Under the pieces are notes generated by a model. It searched no databases, had not been told where the DNA came from, and saw only the letters and a list, made by a program, of their open reading frames with translations. A stretch of 64,000 bases of DNA from Bacteroidales bacterium (GTDB taxonomy: Bacteria; Bacteroidota; Bacteroidia; Bacteroidales; UBA3663), in NCBI GenBank assembly GCA_017449065.1, contig JAFSKF010000034.1, forward strand, positions 56,548-120,547, given 5' to 3'. Below are positions 44,485 to 53,562 of the stretch, one piece after another (within the stretch, counting starts at the first letter, position 1; each line of letters starts with the position of its first letter). The translations under genes and the position numbers were made by a program.

Positions 44485-46164
44485 ATGAAGAAAATCTTTT
44501 CTTTAGCAATTGCAGCAGTTACTGTTCTCTGTGTAGTATCTTGCGGCAAATTGAAGCCACTGACAAGTGACAACGTTACTTGCGACCCAAGTCCGCTTGT
44601 TGAGGTAGGTGGTGCAGTTGACGCAACTATCACCGTTACCTATCCTGAGAAGTATTTCAAGAAGAAGGCTGTCATCACCTTGACTCCAGTATTGGTTTAT
44701 GCTACCGGTGAGACTAAGTCTCAGCCAGTCACCTATCAGGGTGAGAAGATCAAGGGTAACGACGCTTCTGTATCTTACAAGTATGGCGGAACCGTTTCTT
44801 TCAAGGCTCATTTCGACTACAAGCCTGAGATGGCTAAGTCTGAGCTCTATTTGGAGTATGTAGGTACCGTTGGTTCTAAGACTTACACCTTCGATCGTAT
44901 CAAGATTGCTGACGGTGTTATCGCTACCGAGTCTTTGGCTACCGCTGAGGAGGCTACTCCAGCTTACGGTGCTGACAACTTCGTAAAGGACACCTTCGAC
45001 AAGTATGTAGCAACTCTCATCTATCAGTATCAGTCAACCAACCTCCGCTCTTCTGAGTCAGGCAAGGCTGAGATGAAGGAAGTAGAGAACCAGATTAAGA
45101 ATGCCAAGAACGCTGACCGTAAGGAGTTCGAGGGTATCGATATGGTTTCTACCGCTTCTCCAGAAGGTGCTGTAAGCTTGAACGAGAAGTTGGCTGCCGG
45201 TCGTGAGAAATCTTCTACCAGCTACCTGAACCGCTTCATGAAGAAGGCTAAGGTGGACGGCAAGATCAATCCTGAGCAGATTGCTGAGGAATGGGAAGGC
45301 TTCAAGGCTTTGGTTGAGAAGTCTAACATTCAGGATAAGCAGCTCGTGCTGAACGTGCTGAGCCGCATCAGCGATCCTGACCAGCGTGAGGCTGAGATCA
45401 AGAACCTCTCTGCTGCTTACAAGGAGCTTGCTGAGGAGATTCTTCCACAGTTGCGTTATTCTAAGGTTACTGCTACCATCAAGAACATCGGTCATACGGA
45501 TAGCGAGATTTTGGATCTCCTGAAGACCAATCCCGATGAGCTGACTCTCGAAGAGTTGCTCTATGCTGCCAAGTTGCAGAAGACCGATGCTGAGAAGCTG
45601 AACACTTATCGCATTGCTACCAACCGCTTCCCAAGCGACTATCGTGCTGCTAACAACACTGCTGATATCTACTTCACTCAGGGCAAGTACGATGAGGCTG
45701 AGAAAATCTGGAAGGATATCGTTGCTAAGGATCCTAAGAACACTCAGGCTAACCTGAACCTCGGTTTGGTTGCTTTGAAGAAGGGTGATGTTGCTGCTGC
45801 TGAGACCTACATCGGTAAGTCAGGTTCTGCTGACGAGTACGGTGAGGCTATCGGTACCGTGCTGACCCGTCAGGGCAAGTATGCTCAGGCTATTGATTCT
45901 TTCAAGGGCAAGAAGTGCAACAACCTGGCTGTTGCTCAGATCTGCGCTGGCAAGTATAGCGATGCTAAGGCTACCCTCGAAGGTGTGGCTGAGAAGAACG
46001 CTACTACTTACTATCTGCTCGCTGTCGTTGCTGCCCGCACTAACAACAGCGCTGCCGTTGAGAGCAACCTCAAGCAGTCAGTTAAGTTGGATAGCAGCAA
46101 GAAGGCTGCCGCTCAGAGCGATGCTGAGTTCGCACAGTATGCTTCTATCGTAGCTGCTCTCTAA
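44485..46164 (+). CDS. Highly expressed TPR lipoprotein (OmpA/SPOR-like fold not seen)
   Basis: 559 residues with lipobox VVSC (MKKIFSLAIAAVTVLCVVSC). The N-terminal half (to ~150) is beta-rich (DATITVTYPEKYFKKKAVIT). The middle region (DRKEFEGIDMVSTASPEGAV) resembles an OmpA-like periplasmic loop but lacks a clear peptidoglycan motif. The C-terminus has TPRs (YRAANNTADIYFTQGKYDEA). Codon choice is strongly skewed to GCT, AAG, GAG and ATC, unlike neighbours, indicating high expression. It has its own near-perfect promoter and terminator. Orthologues commonly follow xerD in Bacteroidales (recalled). It is an outer-membrane-anchored protein of unknown role. Confidence 0.8.
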   Translation: MKKIFSLAIAAVTVLCVVSCGKLKPLTSDNVTCDPSPLVEVGGAVDATITVTYPEKYFKKKAVITLTPVLVYATGETKSQPVTYQGEKIKGNDASVSYKYGGTVSFKAHFDYKPEMAKSELYLEYVGTVGSKTYTFDRIKIADGVIATESLATAEEATPAYGADNFVKDTFDKYVATLIYQYQSTNLRSSESGKAEMKEVENQIKNAKNADRKEFEGIDMVSTASPEGAVSLNEKLAAGREKSSTSYLNRFMKKAKVDGKINPEQIAEEWEGFKALVEKSNIQDKQLVLNVLSRISDPDQREAEIKNLSAAYKELAEEILPQLRYSKVTATIKNIGHTDSEILDLLKTNPDELTLEELLYAAKLQKTDAEKLNTYRIATNRFPSDYRAANNTADIYFTQGKYDEAEKIWKDIVAKDPKNTQANLNLGLVALKKGDVAAAETYIGKSGSADEYGEAIGTVLTRQGKYAQAIDSFKGKKCNNLAVAQICAGKYSDAKATLEGVAEKNATTYYLLAVVAARTNNSAAVESNLKQSVKLDSSKKAAAQSDAEFAQYASIVAAL

Positions 46165-46191
46165 TCAGAGTTCATACATCAAAAAAATAAT

Positions 46192-46224
46192 GAACCCGGG
46201 GCTAAAACCTCGGGTTCTTTTTTT
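46192..46224 (+). terminator. Rho-independent terminator after the TPR lipoprotein
   Basis: GAACCCGGGG pairs with CCTCGGGTTC around CTAAAA, followed by TTTTTTT. It is very strong. Confidence 0.92.
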
Positions 46225-46252
46225 GTTTCCTGACTTAGGAAAATTATTAAGG

Positions 46253-46310
46253 AATTTTTGCTCCATAGTTAAGGAAAATTTGTTCCATAGTTATGAAACA
46301 ATTTTTTCAT
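46253..46310. repeat. Tandem copies of the short intergenic repeat
   Basis: AATTTTTGCTCCATAGTTAAGGAAAATT and AAATTTGTTCCATAGTTATGAAACA-like units follow each other with a period of about 22 bp (shown here only as TCCATAGTTAAGG and TCCATAGTTATGA cores), with a third partial copy to 46315. They match the family at 34656 and 51961. Confidence 0.55.
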
Positions 46311-46345
46311 AGTTAACGCGCAAATATCGGGTCGGATTCCGGAAA

Positions 46346-47575
46346 TTATCGGACCACAGAAGTGAAGCACCCGTCTGACGTTTGTGTTTCAATCTGGTCG
46401 CCGGCTTGCAGTTCGTTAGCGGCTTTGACTGCTTTGCCGTTCTTGCGTGTGATGCTGAAGCCCCGTTTCAGGATATTGTCCGGTTGGGAGACTTCGATGC
46501 TTTTCTCTATGAAGTTCAGTTGCTGCCGCTCTGTCGAGATTCTTTGTTGCAAGAGGAGTCTGATCTTTTCCGAAAGCAGATGGAGCCGGTTCATTTGTTG
46601 CCCTAAGGCGACGTGGGTGTTGCCAATCCATCCTGCTATGCGTGCCAATCGGAGCTTTTCCCGTTCGATTCTGCTGCTTGCCGCTGATAGGATAGCGTTT
46701 TGCAGGTCGTAGAGGTGCGAGAGTTCGTTGGCAAGTCGTTCAATCAGGAAAGCAGCGGCAGCGGTAGGTGTCTTTACCGACGTGTGGGCAACGGCATCCA
46801 GTACCGTCGTGTCCCGTTCGTGTCCGATGCCGGTGATGACTGGCAGCGGGAAGTTGGCGATATTCAGCGCCAGTTCGTAGCTGTCGAAACTGTTCAAGTC
46901 GGACACCGCACCTCCGCCGCGAATGATTACCACCGCATCGAACTTCTCCTGATGTTCGAAAACGCGTTCGAGCGCCTTGATAACCGATGCTTCCGTCTTT
47001 TCGCCTTGCATGAGGGCAGGGAAGAGGTGCGTGTAGAGCACTAGTCCGTATTCGTTGTTGGCCAACTGGTGGCAGAAGTCCCCATAGCCGGCGGCGGTAT
47101 CTGCACTGATCACGGCAATACGTTGCGTCAGACGGGGCAGCTGCAGGCTTTTGTTGACATCAATCATACCTTCGTCGGTGAGCCGTTGGATGATTTCCTG
47201 CCGTCTTCGTTGCATTTCGCCTAAAGTGTAGGTAGCATCGATATCCTGAATCACCAGCGAATAACCATAGGCTTCGTGCATCTGAACCTGCACTTCGAGC
47301 ATCACTTTCAATCCGGCTTGCAGCCGTTGCCCGGTCTCCAGCTCGAAAGCGCGGCTGACCGCCCACCAGCGGTTCGACCAGATCATCGCTTTCGCTTTGG
47401 CGGTAATGGCATTGGTGCGAGGGCTTTTTTCGATGAGTTCCAGATAGCAGTGCCCGTTGCCCGCCACGTTCAGTTGGGCAATCTCTGCGACAATCCACAG
47501 GGGTTCATCGAAGGCAGAAGTGACCACTTGTGCCACTTGCCGGTTCAGTTGGAGCAGGGTGATCGATTCTCTCAT
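46346..47575 (-). CDS. xseA: Exodeoxyribonuclease VII large subunit
   Basis: 409 residues. The N-terminal OB fold has LWIVAEIAQLNVAGNGHCYL. The catalytic core holds RIAVISADTAAGYGDFCHQL, VVIIRGGGAVSDLNSFDSYE and PVITGIGHERDTTVLDAVAH, the conserved family block. A coiled C-terminal arm closes with ILKRGFSITRKNGKAVKAAN. It works with XseB to degrade single-stranded DNA; xseB is not next to it on the window side. It is divergent from lgt. Confidence 0.96.
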   Translation of the reverse strand: MRESITLLQLNRQVAQVVTSAFDEPLWIVAEIAQLNVAGNGHCYLELIEKSPRTNAITAKAKAMIWSNRWWAVSRAFELETGQRLQAGLKVMLEVQVQMHEAYGYSLVIQDIDATYTLGEMQRRRQEIIQRLTDEGMIDVNKSLQLPRLTQRIAVISADTAAGYGDFCHQLANNEYGLVLYTHLFPALMQGEKTEASVIKALERVFEHQEKFDAVVIIRGGGAVSDLNSFDSYELALNIANFPLPVITGIGHERDTTVLDAVAHTSVKTPTAAAAFLIERLANELSHLYDLQNAILSAASSRIEREKLRLARIAGWIGNTHVALGQQMNRLHLLSEKIRLLLQQRISTERQQLNFIEKSIEVSQPDNILKRGFSITRKNGKAVKAANELQAGDQIETQTSDGCFTSVVR

Positions 47576-47667
47576 GCCAGGATGCTGCTATAATCGCTTT
47601 TTCGACAGTTTGCGGGTGTAAAGATAAATAGTTTTGGGCAGAATCCCAAAATAATTTACAAAAAAAC

Positions 47668-47698
47668 TTTGTACTTATTTAAAATATGCCTATCTTTG
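47668..47698 (+). promoter_or_regulatory. Promoter of lgt
   Basis: TTTG (47668-47671), a 19-bp gap and TATCTTTG (47691-47698). The lgt ATG at 47720 follows after 21 nt. Confidence 0.7.
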
Positions 47699-47719
47699 CA
47701 CCACAATAACATAAAAACA

Positions 47720-48556
47720 ATGTTCAGCTTTATCACTTGGACGGCTCATCCCGTCATTTTCCAAATAGGATGGTTCAGTTTGCGTTGGTACGCGCTGATG
47801 TTTATCGTGGGCTTTGCGATTGGTGTCCACCTGATGGAAAAATACTATAAATTGGACGGTAAGGATCCGGAACGTGTCTATACGCTGTTCCTCTATTGTT
47901 TCGTGGGAACCATTGTCGGAGCCCGTCTGGGGCATTGCCTGTTCTACGATCCGGCCTATTACCTGTCGCATCCCTTGGAGATCTTGCAGACGTGGAAGGG
48001 CGGTCTGGCCAGTCACGGTGGCACCCTTGGCGTCTTTCTGGCTGTTTTGCTCTATGCGAAGAAGGATAAGTTGCCGTCGCTGTTTGTGCTCGACAGGTTG
48101 GGCATCGCCGTGGCTCCGGTGGCTGCATTGATTCGTGTGGGCAACCTTTTCAATCATGAGATTTACGGACACGAGACCACACTTCCCTGGGGCTTCCGAT
48201 TCATCACCAATATCGGGGCTTATGAGGCGGGGCGCGAACCCGTTTTTACGCCTCCTTGTCATCCGACGCAGATCTATGAGGCGCTCTGTTATCTGGCCGT
48301 TTTCTTCATCAATGCCTGGCTTTACAAGAAGTACGATGCCGGCAAGCGTCCGGGTTTGCTGCTCGGTTCCTTCTTCACTTTGGTGTTTGGTAGCCGTTTC
48401 TGCATCGAGTTCATCAAGAATGTGCAGGAGGATTTCGAAGAAGGTATGGCGCTCGATATGGGTCAATTGCTGAGTATTCCGTTTATCTTGGCGGGCATTT
48501 GGCTCATCGTGCGTGCCTTGAATCGTCCGAAAGTGCAAGAATTTGTCAGAAAATAA
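47720..48556 (+). CDS. lgt: Prolipoprotein diacylglyceryl transferase
   Basis: 278 residues from ATG 47720; the longer frame from 47669 covers the promoter. It has seven membrane segments. Motifs: GARLGHCLFYDPAYYLSH, GGLASHGGTLGVFLAVLLYA (HGG with the catalytic His), IRVGNLFNHEIYG (Lgt signature) and HPTQIYEALCYLAVFF. The enzyme adds diacylglycerol to the lipobox Cys of prolipoproteins, several of which are encoded in this window. rpe follows 12 bp later. Confidence 0.97.
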   Translation: MFSFITWTAHPVIFQIGWFSLRWYALMFIVGFAIGVHLMEKYYKLDGKDPERVYTLFLYCFVGTIVGARLGHCLFYDPAYYLSHPLEILQTWKGGLASHGGTLGVFLAVLLYAKKDKLPSLFVLDRLGIAVAPVAALIRVGNLFNHEIYGHETTLPWGFRFITNIGAYEAGREPVFTPPCHPTQIYEALCYLAVFFINAWLYKKYDAGKRPGLLLGSFFTLVFGSRFCIEFIKNVQEDFEEGMALDMGQLLSIPFILAGIWLIVRALNRPKVQEFVRK

Positions 48557-48568
48557 CCAATAAATACT

Positions 48569-49213
48569 ATGCAGGTAGCACCTTCAATCCTTAGTGCCGA
48601 TTTCGCCCATATGGAGCGAGAAGTTGAATGGTTGAACCGGAGTGAGGCAGATTGGCTTCATTTCGATGTTATGGATGGTAGCTTTGTCCCCAATATTTCC
48701 TTCGGATTCCCGGTGATGGCATCGTTGAAAAAGGCGATCAACAAGCCTTTCGACGTGCATCTGATGGTGGTGCGTCCGGAGCAGTGGGTGGATCGTCTGG
48801 CACAGTTGGGTGCTCGCATGATGACGGTTCATCAGGAGGTTTCGCCCAACTTGCATCGCACCATTCAACAAATCCACGAGGCAGGGATGCTGGCGGGTGT
48901 TGCGATCAATCCGGCTACTCCCATTTCGGTCTTAGAGGAAGTCATCAAAGACATCGACCTGGTGCTGATTATGACGGTCAATCCGGGCTTTGGCGGACAG
49001 AAGTTCATCTCCTCCATGCTCGATAAGGTTCGTCGGATGAAGGAGATGATTGTCAGTCGGGGGGGGCATGCGCTTATCGAATGTGACGGCGGCGTCAATC
49101 TCGAAACCGGTCGTCAGCTCAAGGAAGCCGGAGTCGATATCCTCGTTACCGGCAATACGGCCTTCAAGGCTCCCGATCCCGTCGAAATGGTTCGTCAGCT
49201 GAAGAATCTGTAA
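48569..49213 (+). CDS. rpe: Ribulose-phosphate 3-epimerase
   Basis: 214 residues, TIM barrel: VAPSILSADFAHMEREVEW, WLHFDVMDGSFVPNISFG (metal-binding His and Asp), DVHLMVVRPEQWV, VLIMTVNPGFGGQKFISSML and LIECDGGVNLETGRQLKEAG. It interconverts ribulose-5-phosphate and xylulose-5-phosphate. A run of eight G (49059-49066) in the coding sequence is in frame (SRGGHA) and does not break it. Confidence 0.97.
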   Translation: MQVAPSILSADFAHMEREVEWLNRSEADWLHFDVMDGSFVPNISFGFPVMASLKKAINKPFDVHLMVVRPEQWVDRLAQLGARMMTVHQEVSPNLHRTIQQIHEAGMLAGVAINPATPISVLEEVIKDIDLVLIMTVNPGFGGQKFISSMLDKVRRMKEMIVSRGGHALIECDGGVNLETGRQLKEAGVDILVTGNTAFKAPDPVEMVRQLKNL

Positions 49214-49255
49214 GCTGAGTTCTCTCAATTCCATCTATTTCAAAATTCTAAAACT

Positions 49256-49879
49256 ATGAAAGTACTATTGATCAACGGAAGCCCGCATAAGCAGGGCAAC
49301 ACATTTCTGGCATTGAACGAAGTGGCCAAAACCTTGGAGCAAAACGGTGTGGAAGCAGAAATAGTGCACATTGGCATCAAGCCTGTGCGAAGTTGCATCG
49401 CCTGCGGACAATGTAAGATGAAGAACTTGAACCAGTGCGTGTTCGACGACGATATCTGCAATCGTATCTCCGAGAAACTCGATACAGCTGATGCTCTGAT
49501 TGTGGGAAGCCCCGTTTATTACGGACAGCCTAATGGTGCGGTATTGTCGTTGGTGCAGCGTATGTTCTTCTCAGCGGGTGCCAAGGTGCAGAACAAGCCT
49601 GCAGCGGCTGTCTGTGTTTGCCGGCGCGGCGGTGCCACTGCCGCTTATCAGACGCTGAACATGTGCTTTGAAATGATGAATATGCCTGTGGTCACTTCGC
49701 AGTATTGGAATATTGCCTATGGACGTGAGCCCGGTCAGGCTGCTCTCGATACGGAAGGTATGCAAACCATGCGAACCTTGGCCAACAACATGGCTTGGCT
49801 GTTGAAGAAGATTTACGCCAATGGCAATCCCGACTACCCGGAGCGCGAGCCTTGGCAACCCATGCATTTTATCAGGTAA
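49256..49879 (+). CDS. NADPH-dependent FMN reductase / flavodoxin-like family protein
   Basis: 207 residues. FMN-binding N-terminus [20 protein letters not shown], then the family's Cys pair [20 protein letters not shown] and the flavin loop [20 protein letters not shown]. It reduces a small substrate (quinone, metal or nitroaromatic) or supplies reduced flavin; the substrate is unknown. It stands 42 bp after rpe. Confidence 0.9.
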   Translation: MKVLLINGSPHKQGNTFLALNEVAKTLEQNGVEAEIVHIGIKPVRSCIACGQCKMKNLNQCVFDDDICNRISEKLDTADALIVGSPVYYGQPNGAVLSLVQRMFFSAGAKVQNKPAAAVCVCRRGGATAAYQTLNMCFEMMNMPVVTSQYWNIAYGREPGQAALDTEGMQTMRTLANNMAWLLKKIYANGNPDYPEREPWQPMHFIR

Positions 49880-49881
49880 CT

Positions 49882-50655
49882 ATGGGATATGCAAAATGGA
49901 TAGGCGGCTTCCTGGGCCTATTGGGAGGCGGTTTTTTAGGAGGCTTGGCGGGCTATGCCTTAGGCTCGTTGGTTGAAATGGCATTCAGTGCCGGAGGCGG
50001 CTCTCAGGCAGAAGAACAGATTTCCGGAGGAGAGCCTTCCGGGAAAGGCAAGCGTAACGGATTCCTGTTTTCGTTGCTGTTGCTGTCAGCTGACGTTATT
50101 CAGGCAGACGGGAAAATCATGCACTCGGAAATGGAACAGGTGCGCAAGCTGTTGCGTGCCAGCTATGGCGAGAGTGCAGTGGAGCAAGGTGACGAAATCC
50201 TGAAGGAGCTGTTTGAGAAACGCAAGCAGCTGGGCGCCGCTGAATGGGACCGGCAGATCCAGCAGAGTTGCGTGCTGATTTCGCGGCAATTGTCCCCGGA
50301 GCAATGTATGCAGCTGTTGGCATTCCTGTGCGAAATAGCCAAGGCAGACGGGAAGATCGATCCGACAGAGATTGACCGGCTGCATCTGATAGCCGGATAT
50401 CTGAAACTGGCACCTTCGATGGTCGATCAGTTGCTGAATCTGGGCAGTACCACGTTGGAGGATGCCTATAAGGTCTTGGGTGTTTCTCCGGATGCAACCG
50501 ATGACGAAGTCAAGAAAGCTTATCGCAAGATGGCGCTGCAATATCACCCTGACAAAGTCGCCACCCTTGGCGATGATGTGAAGACCGCTGCAGAAAAGAA
50601 ATTCAAGGAAATCGGTGCTGCCAAAGAAAGAATCTGGCAGGCAAGAGGATTGTAA
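49882..50655 (+). CDS. TerB-domain DnaJ protein (DjlA-like)
   Basis: 257 residues from ATG 49882, 2 bp after the previous stop; the frame from 49795 overlaps that gene and is rejected. A glycine-rich hydrophobic N-terminus ([20 protein letters not shown]) may insert in the membrane. TerB-like helices cover ~60-180 ([40 protein letters not shown]). The J domain ends the protein ([20 protein letters not shown], with the HPD motif in YHPDKVAT). It is a membrane co-chaperone stimulating DnaK. Confidence 0.9.
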   Translation: MGYAKWIGGFLGLLGGGFLGGLAGYALGSLVEMAFSAGGGSQAEEQISGGEPSGKGKRNGFLFSLLLLSADVIQADGKIMHSEMEQVRKLLRASYGESAVEQGDEILKELFEKRKQLGAAEWDRQIQQSCVLISRQLSPEQCMQLLAFLCEIAKADGKIDPTEIDRLHLIAGYLKLAPSMVDQLLNLGSTTLEDAYKVLGVSPDATDDEVKKAYRKMALQYHPDKVATLGDDVKTAAEKKFKEIGAAKERIWQARGL

Positions 50656-50676
50656 GACGGATGTCTTTTTAGAATC

Positions 50677-50718
50677 AATATTCCCAGAAGGCCATTAGTT
50701 GACCCTTCTGGGAATATT
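50677..50718. terminator. Long inverted repeat, probable bidirectional terminator
   Basis: AATATTCCCAGAAGG and CCTTCTGGGAATATT form a perfect 15-bp stem with a 12-nt loop between the convergent DnaJ-like and unknown genes. No strict T-run follows, but short A/T runs flank it on both sides. Confidence 0.65.
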
Positions 50719-50745
50719 CATAGAAAAAGATAGGACTATACTGCT

Positions 50746-50861
50746 ATAGCAATTGGGATTACAATACAACCTATCAAACTGACAGTGCTGAATGTCGCGA
50801 TCCATGCGAATCAGACCCAAATAGCAATTGGGATTACAAAACAACCTATCAAACTGACAGT
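50746..50861. repeat. Direct repeat duplicating the 3' end of the unknown exported gene
   Basis: ATAGCAATTGGGATTACA (first copy about 50754, second about 50821) and the sequence after it (CAACCTATCAAACTGACAGT) occur twice, about 67 bp apart and differing by only one base within about 41 bp. The copy nearer 50811 is the gene's present C-terminus. The other copy would encode an alternative ending in AIAV and a stop. Confidence 0.85.
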
Positions 50862-51704
50862 ATATATATACCAACCTAAATAGCTACCATTAGACTGAAA
50901 CGCAAGATATGGTTTGTTGGCATATTGAGAACAGTAAGGCAAAGATACACCAGACTTTTTTACACCGTCCTTATTGTCAATAACAATATGCTCTATATAA
51001 TTGCCTGCTGTGGCCATGGTACAGGCTTCCTCCGGAAAAGATTCGCTCAAAGAATATTTAACGGTTGCTCTAATTGCAAATGGGGTTTGTTGGAATGAAT
51101 ATGAGAAGGAATCACCTATTTCAAATTTCTTTTTTTGTCCTGTATTGGGGTCTATGAACTTACCCTTGCTGCCACCCCAATGGGTAGGATTTCCAGGCTT
51201 CAAATAGACCTGGTTCATACTCTCGGTAAACTTGAGAGTAGTAAGTACTTGTGACGTTCTTGGGGCAACACCAATAACACGCTGTTCGAAAACTGTTGTG
51301 GTATTAGTGGCTGTTGAGCCGCCTCCAATGGTTAAACCAGAGAGAGCACCGCCTGCAACGCCTCCGATACCCATCGACTTAGCCAGGCCACCCATGTTCA
51401 TCGAAGCTCCGGTGGAGTTAGACTGTCCTGTGCTGTAGGCAGAATTTTTGAAATAAGAATTGGTTTCGCCGTTCAGATAAAGGAAACTGTTTGCTTTGTC
51501 GATGTAAAGCACTTTATCGGTTTTGTTTACAACTACGACACCCACATTGTTGGCATCGAGTTTGCCGACGAGTAATTGCATGTTTTCATCTTCATAAATC
51601 TGCTCACCGTTTTCAGCCAGGAAGCAGTACACACCCACACGCTTAGCCATACCGGTGGTGCAGAGAAGCATGCCCAAAGTCAAAAGAAGAAGAATCTTTT
51701 TCAT
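50811..51704 (-). CDS. Exported protein of unknown function with glycine-rich centre
   Basis: 297 residues from ATG 51704, which begins a signal peptide (MKKILLLLTLGMLLCTTGMA). The frame to 51872 would run back over an AT-rich leader. The protein starts RVGVYCFLAENGEQIYEDEN and has a Ser/Gly-rich middle (SMNMGGLAKSMGIGGVAGGA). A hydrophobic C-terminus (YTVSLIGCFVIPIAIWV) could be a membrane helix. I do not recognise a family. The terminal exon-like duplication and the C10 tract 135 bp upstream (51839-51848) are unusual. Confidence 0.6.
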   Translation of the reverse strand: MKKILLLLTLGMLLCTTGMAKRVGVYCFLAENGEQIYEDENMQLLVGKLDANNVGVVVVNKTDKVLYIDKANSFLYLNGETNSYFKNSAYSTGQSNSTGASMNMGGLAKSMGIGGVAGGALSGLTIGGGSTATNTTTVFEQRVIGVAPRTSQVLTTLKFTESMNQVYLKPGNPTHWGGSKGKFIDPNTGQKKKFEIGDSFSYSFQQTPFAIRATVKYSLSESFPEEACTMATAGNYIEHIVIDNKDGVKKSGVSLPYCSQYANKPYLAFQSNGSYLGWYIYTVSLIGCFVIPIAIWV

Positions 51705-51838
51705 TTTGTTTCGTTTTAAGTTGTTTAATTGTAAGATAGTAATAGAATACATAGAAAGATTGGTAGCAAAGGTACTCGAAACTTGAATAATGTATCTTGT
51801 GAGAATTTGAAAAATTTGTTTTTTAAGGTTATTTAATT

Positions 51839-51848
51839 CCCCCCCCCC
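51839..51848. promoter_or_regulatory. C10 homopolymer upstream of the unknown exported gene
   Basis: Ten consecutive C (ten G on the coding strand of the gene to the left) in the 500-bp gap between divergent genes. Such tracts can change length by slippage and alter promoter spacing, or they may be assembly artefacts. The rest of the gap (51705-52206) is AT-rich and holds only the 51961-52004 repeats. Confidence 0.45.
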
Positions 51849-51960
51849 GTTTTTGTAATTTTGATATTGCAAAAAGCTTTTTTAAGAGCATAAATAGAAT
51901 CTTACTTTTATGTTTGAGAGAATGAATTCTCCTTTCCGTCCTTACTCCTTAGAATAATAC

Positions 51961-52004
51961 TTCCCTAACTGGGCCGTAATTTTTTCCCAACTGGGCCGTA
52001 AATT
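51961..52004 (+). repeat. Two tandem CCTAACTGGGCCGTAA-type intergenic repeats
   Basis: TTCCCTAACTGGGCCGTAAT and TTCCCAACTGGGCCGTAAAT lie 23 bp apart. They match the units at 34656 and 46253. They are just upstream of the five-gene exported-protein operon. Confidence 0.7.
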
Positions 52005-52206
52005 TTTCTTAGTGCTTACTATTTCTTGGAGCGCAGATGGTCCTTTTTCAGACAAAATGGGTGACAAATACTCCAGAAAAGCGATTTTTTCTTCATTTTA
52101 TTTGGATAAACCCCAAAAAATGCTTTACTTTGCGCCGTTATTTATAAATAACGTGGAATACTTTGTAAATTTGAGTAATAATCAAAAACAAAACAATAAT
52201 CAACCA

Positions 52207-53562
52207 ATGAAAACCTTTTTGCTACTCGTTTCTTTCTTCGTTTGTAGCTTGATGCCTGCCTTCGCACAAAAGCCATTGCCCAAATGGACCAAGAATCCGA
52301 CCGGACAGGGTAAGACCGTAGCCATGGGCGATGATCACGACGATGCCTACGAGATTGCCATCGGACAGCTGTACGATTCCTTCGACCAGCGTGTGGATAC
52401 ATCCTCTTTGGTCTCAAAACTGATGGCACTCGATTCGACGCTTGTCATCGATCAGCGCACCTCTTGGGTGGAAGCTGCCATGAACAGCGGCTACTTCAAG
52501 GTGAAAGACTCCTTGGAAACCGATACCAGCTATTGGGTAAACGTACAAGTGACGAGCGCTGATTTGAAGAACTTTGTGGAATCTCTTACTTCGAGCAATA
52601 AGATGTTCGGTTCAGAGTCGCTGACCAGAGCGCGGTTCTCGCGCGAACAGGGCGATCTGCTTTCTGCCGTGCAGCAGTATGCCAAGGGTCTGAACGAGGT
52701 GCTGCCTAGCATGCACCGTCCCTTACCGACCGATGTGCTGCAAGGCGCAGATCTGGCAAGAACCATTTTCGACGAATATATCGTAACCTTAGACAGCGTG
52801 CAGAGCGTTGCCGGACGCGAAACCTGTCCGATGGTGAAAGGAGAGGCGATTCCGGTGGAACTCACCTTCCGCTTTACTTCGCACGATGGCAAGAACATCC
52901 CCAATATGCCGGTGAAAGCCGGGTTCGAAGGTCCGAAGGGCCAGGTGACGCTGGTGTCGAAGTTTACCGATCGCGACGGACTTGCCAAAGTGCGTGTGAT
53001 GGAGGCTCCGCAAACCGACGAAGCTGAGGTCTGGGCAGCCATCGATGAAGATGCCCTGTATGCCTGCATCCCCGATAATGTGGCAAAACAGATGCTTTAC
53101 AACCGCACTCACGGTACCTTCCCCCGTTCTTCCATCAAATTGGTAGCCTTCGATCCGACACCCACCTTCACTATCGCCGTCGATTCGCTGGAAGAAGACC
53201 ACAAGCCAGCCTTGGCAAGCCTCTTGAAAAAGCACGGGTTCCTGGCAGAACCGGGCGACAATGCCGACTTGGAGTTGACGCTGGAGTATCAGAACCAGTT
53301 GCAGGTGGCTCCGGAAAAGCATGGCGATTACATGTTGGCAACCTATCGTTGCGGTCTGACCCTTAAAATCCAGGTGCGTGCCACCAAGGAAGTCCTGCTG
53401 GAATATAAGATCCGGGATTTCGATCTCCTTCAGCCCGCTGACAAACCGGCAGACAAGGTGAGAAGACGTGCCGTCGGAGAAATGATGAAGCAGGTGAACC
53501 GGGAATTGCCCGAACGCCTGAGCGAAGTGAATTACGACAAACGCAAAGTAGTATTCAAATGA
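52207..53562 (+). CDS. Exported protein with LPP20-like N-terminus (gene 1 of five-gene operon)
   Basis: 451 residues from ATG 52207, which starts a signal peptide (MKTFLLLVSFFVCSLMPAFA). The frame from 52012 has no signal before it and is rejected. Residues ~22-150 (KWTKNPTGQGKTVAMGDDH, YEIAIGQLYDSFDQRVDTS) look like the LPP20/CsgG-type fold of envelope lipoproteins, though the exact family is not certain and there is no lipobox. A central Ig/transthyretin-like part (IPVELTFRFTSHDGKNIPNM) follows, then a C-terminal domain. The next gene begins in its last 4 bp. Confidence 0.7.
   Translation: MKTFLLLVSFFVCSLMPAFAQKPLPKWTKNPTGQGKTVAMGDDHDDAYEIAIGQLYDSFDQRVDTSSLVSKLMALDSTLVIDQRTSWVEAAMNSGYFKVKDSLETDTSYWVNVQVTSADLKNFVESLTSSNKMFGSESLTRARFSREQGDLLSAVQQYAKGLNEVLPSMHRPLPTDVLQGADLARTIFDEYIVTLDSVQSVAGRETCPMVKGEAIPVELTFRFTSHDGKNIPNMPVKAGFEGPKGQVTLVSKFTDRDGLAKVRVMEAPQTDEAEVWAAIDEDALYACIPDNVAKQMLYNRTHGTFPRSSIKLVAFDPTPTFTIAVDSLEEDHKPALASLLKKHGFLAEPGDNADLELTLEYQNQLQVAPEKHGDYMLATYRCGLTLKIQVRATKEVLLEYKIRDFDLLQPADKPADKVRRRAVGEMMKQVNRELPERLSEVNYDKRKVVFK

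Noticed and set aside
49059..49066. G8 tract in rpe as a phase-variation site
   Set aside because: It encodes conserved residues in frame (SRGGHA) of a housekeeping enzyme; no sign of switching.
52012..52206. Upstream extension of the first gene in the five-gene operon
   Set aside because: It would put 65 residues before a clear signal peptide and covers the AT-rich promoter region.
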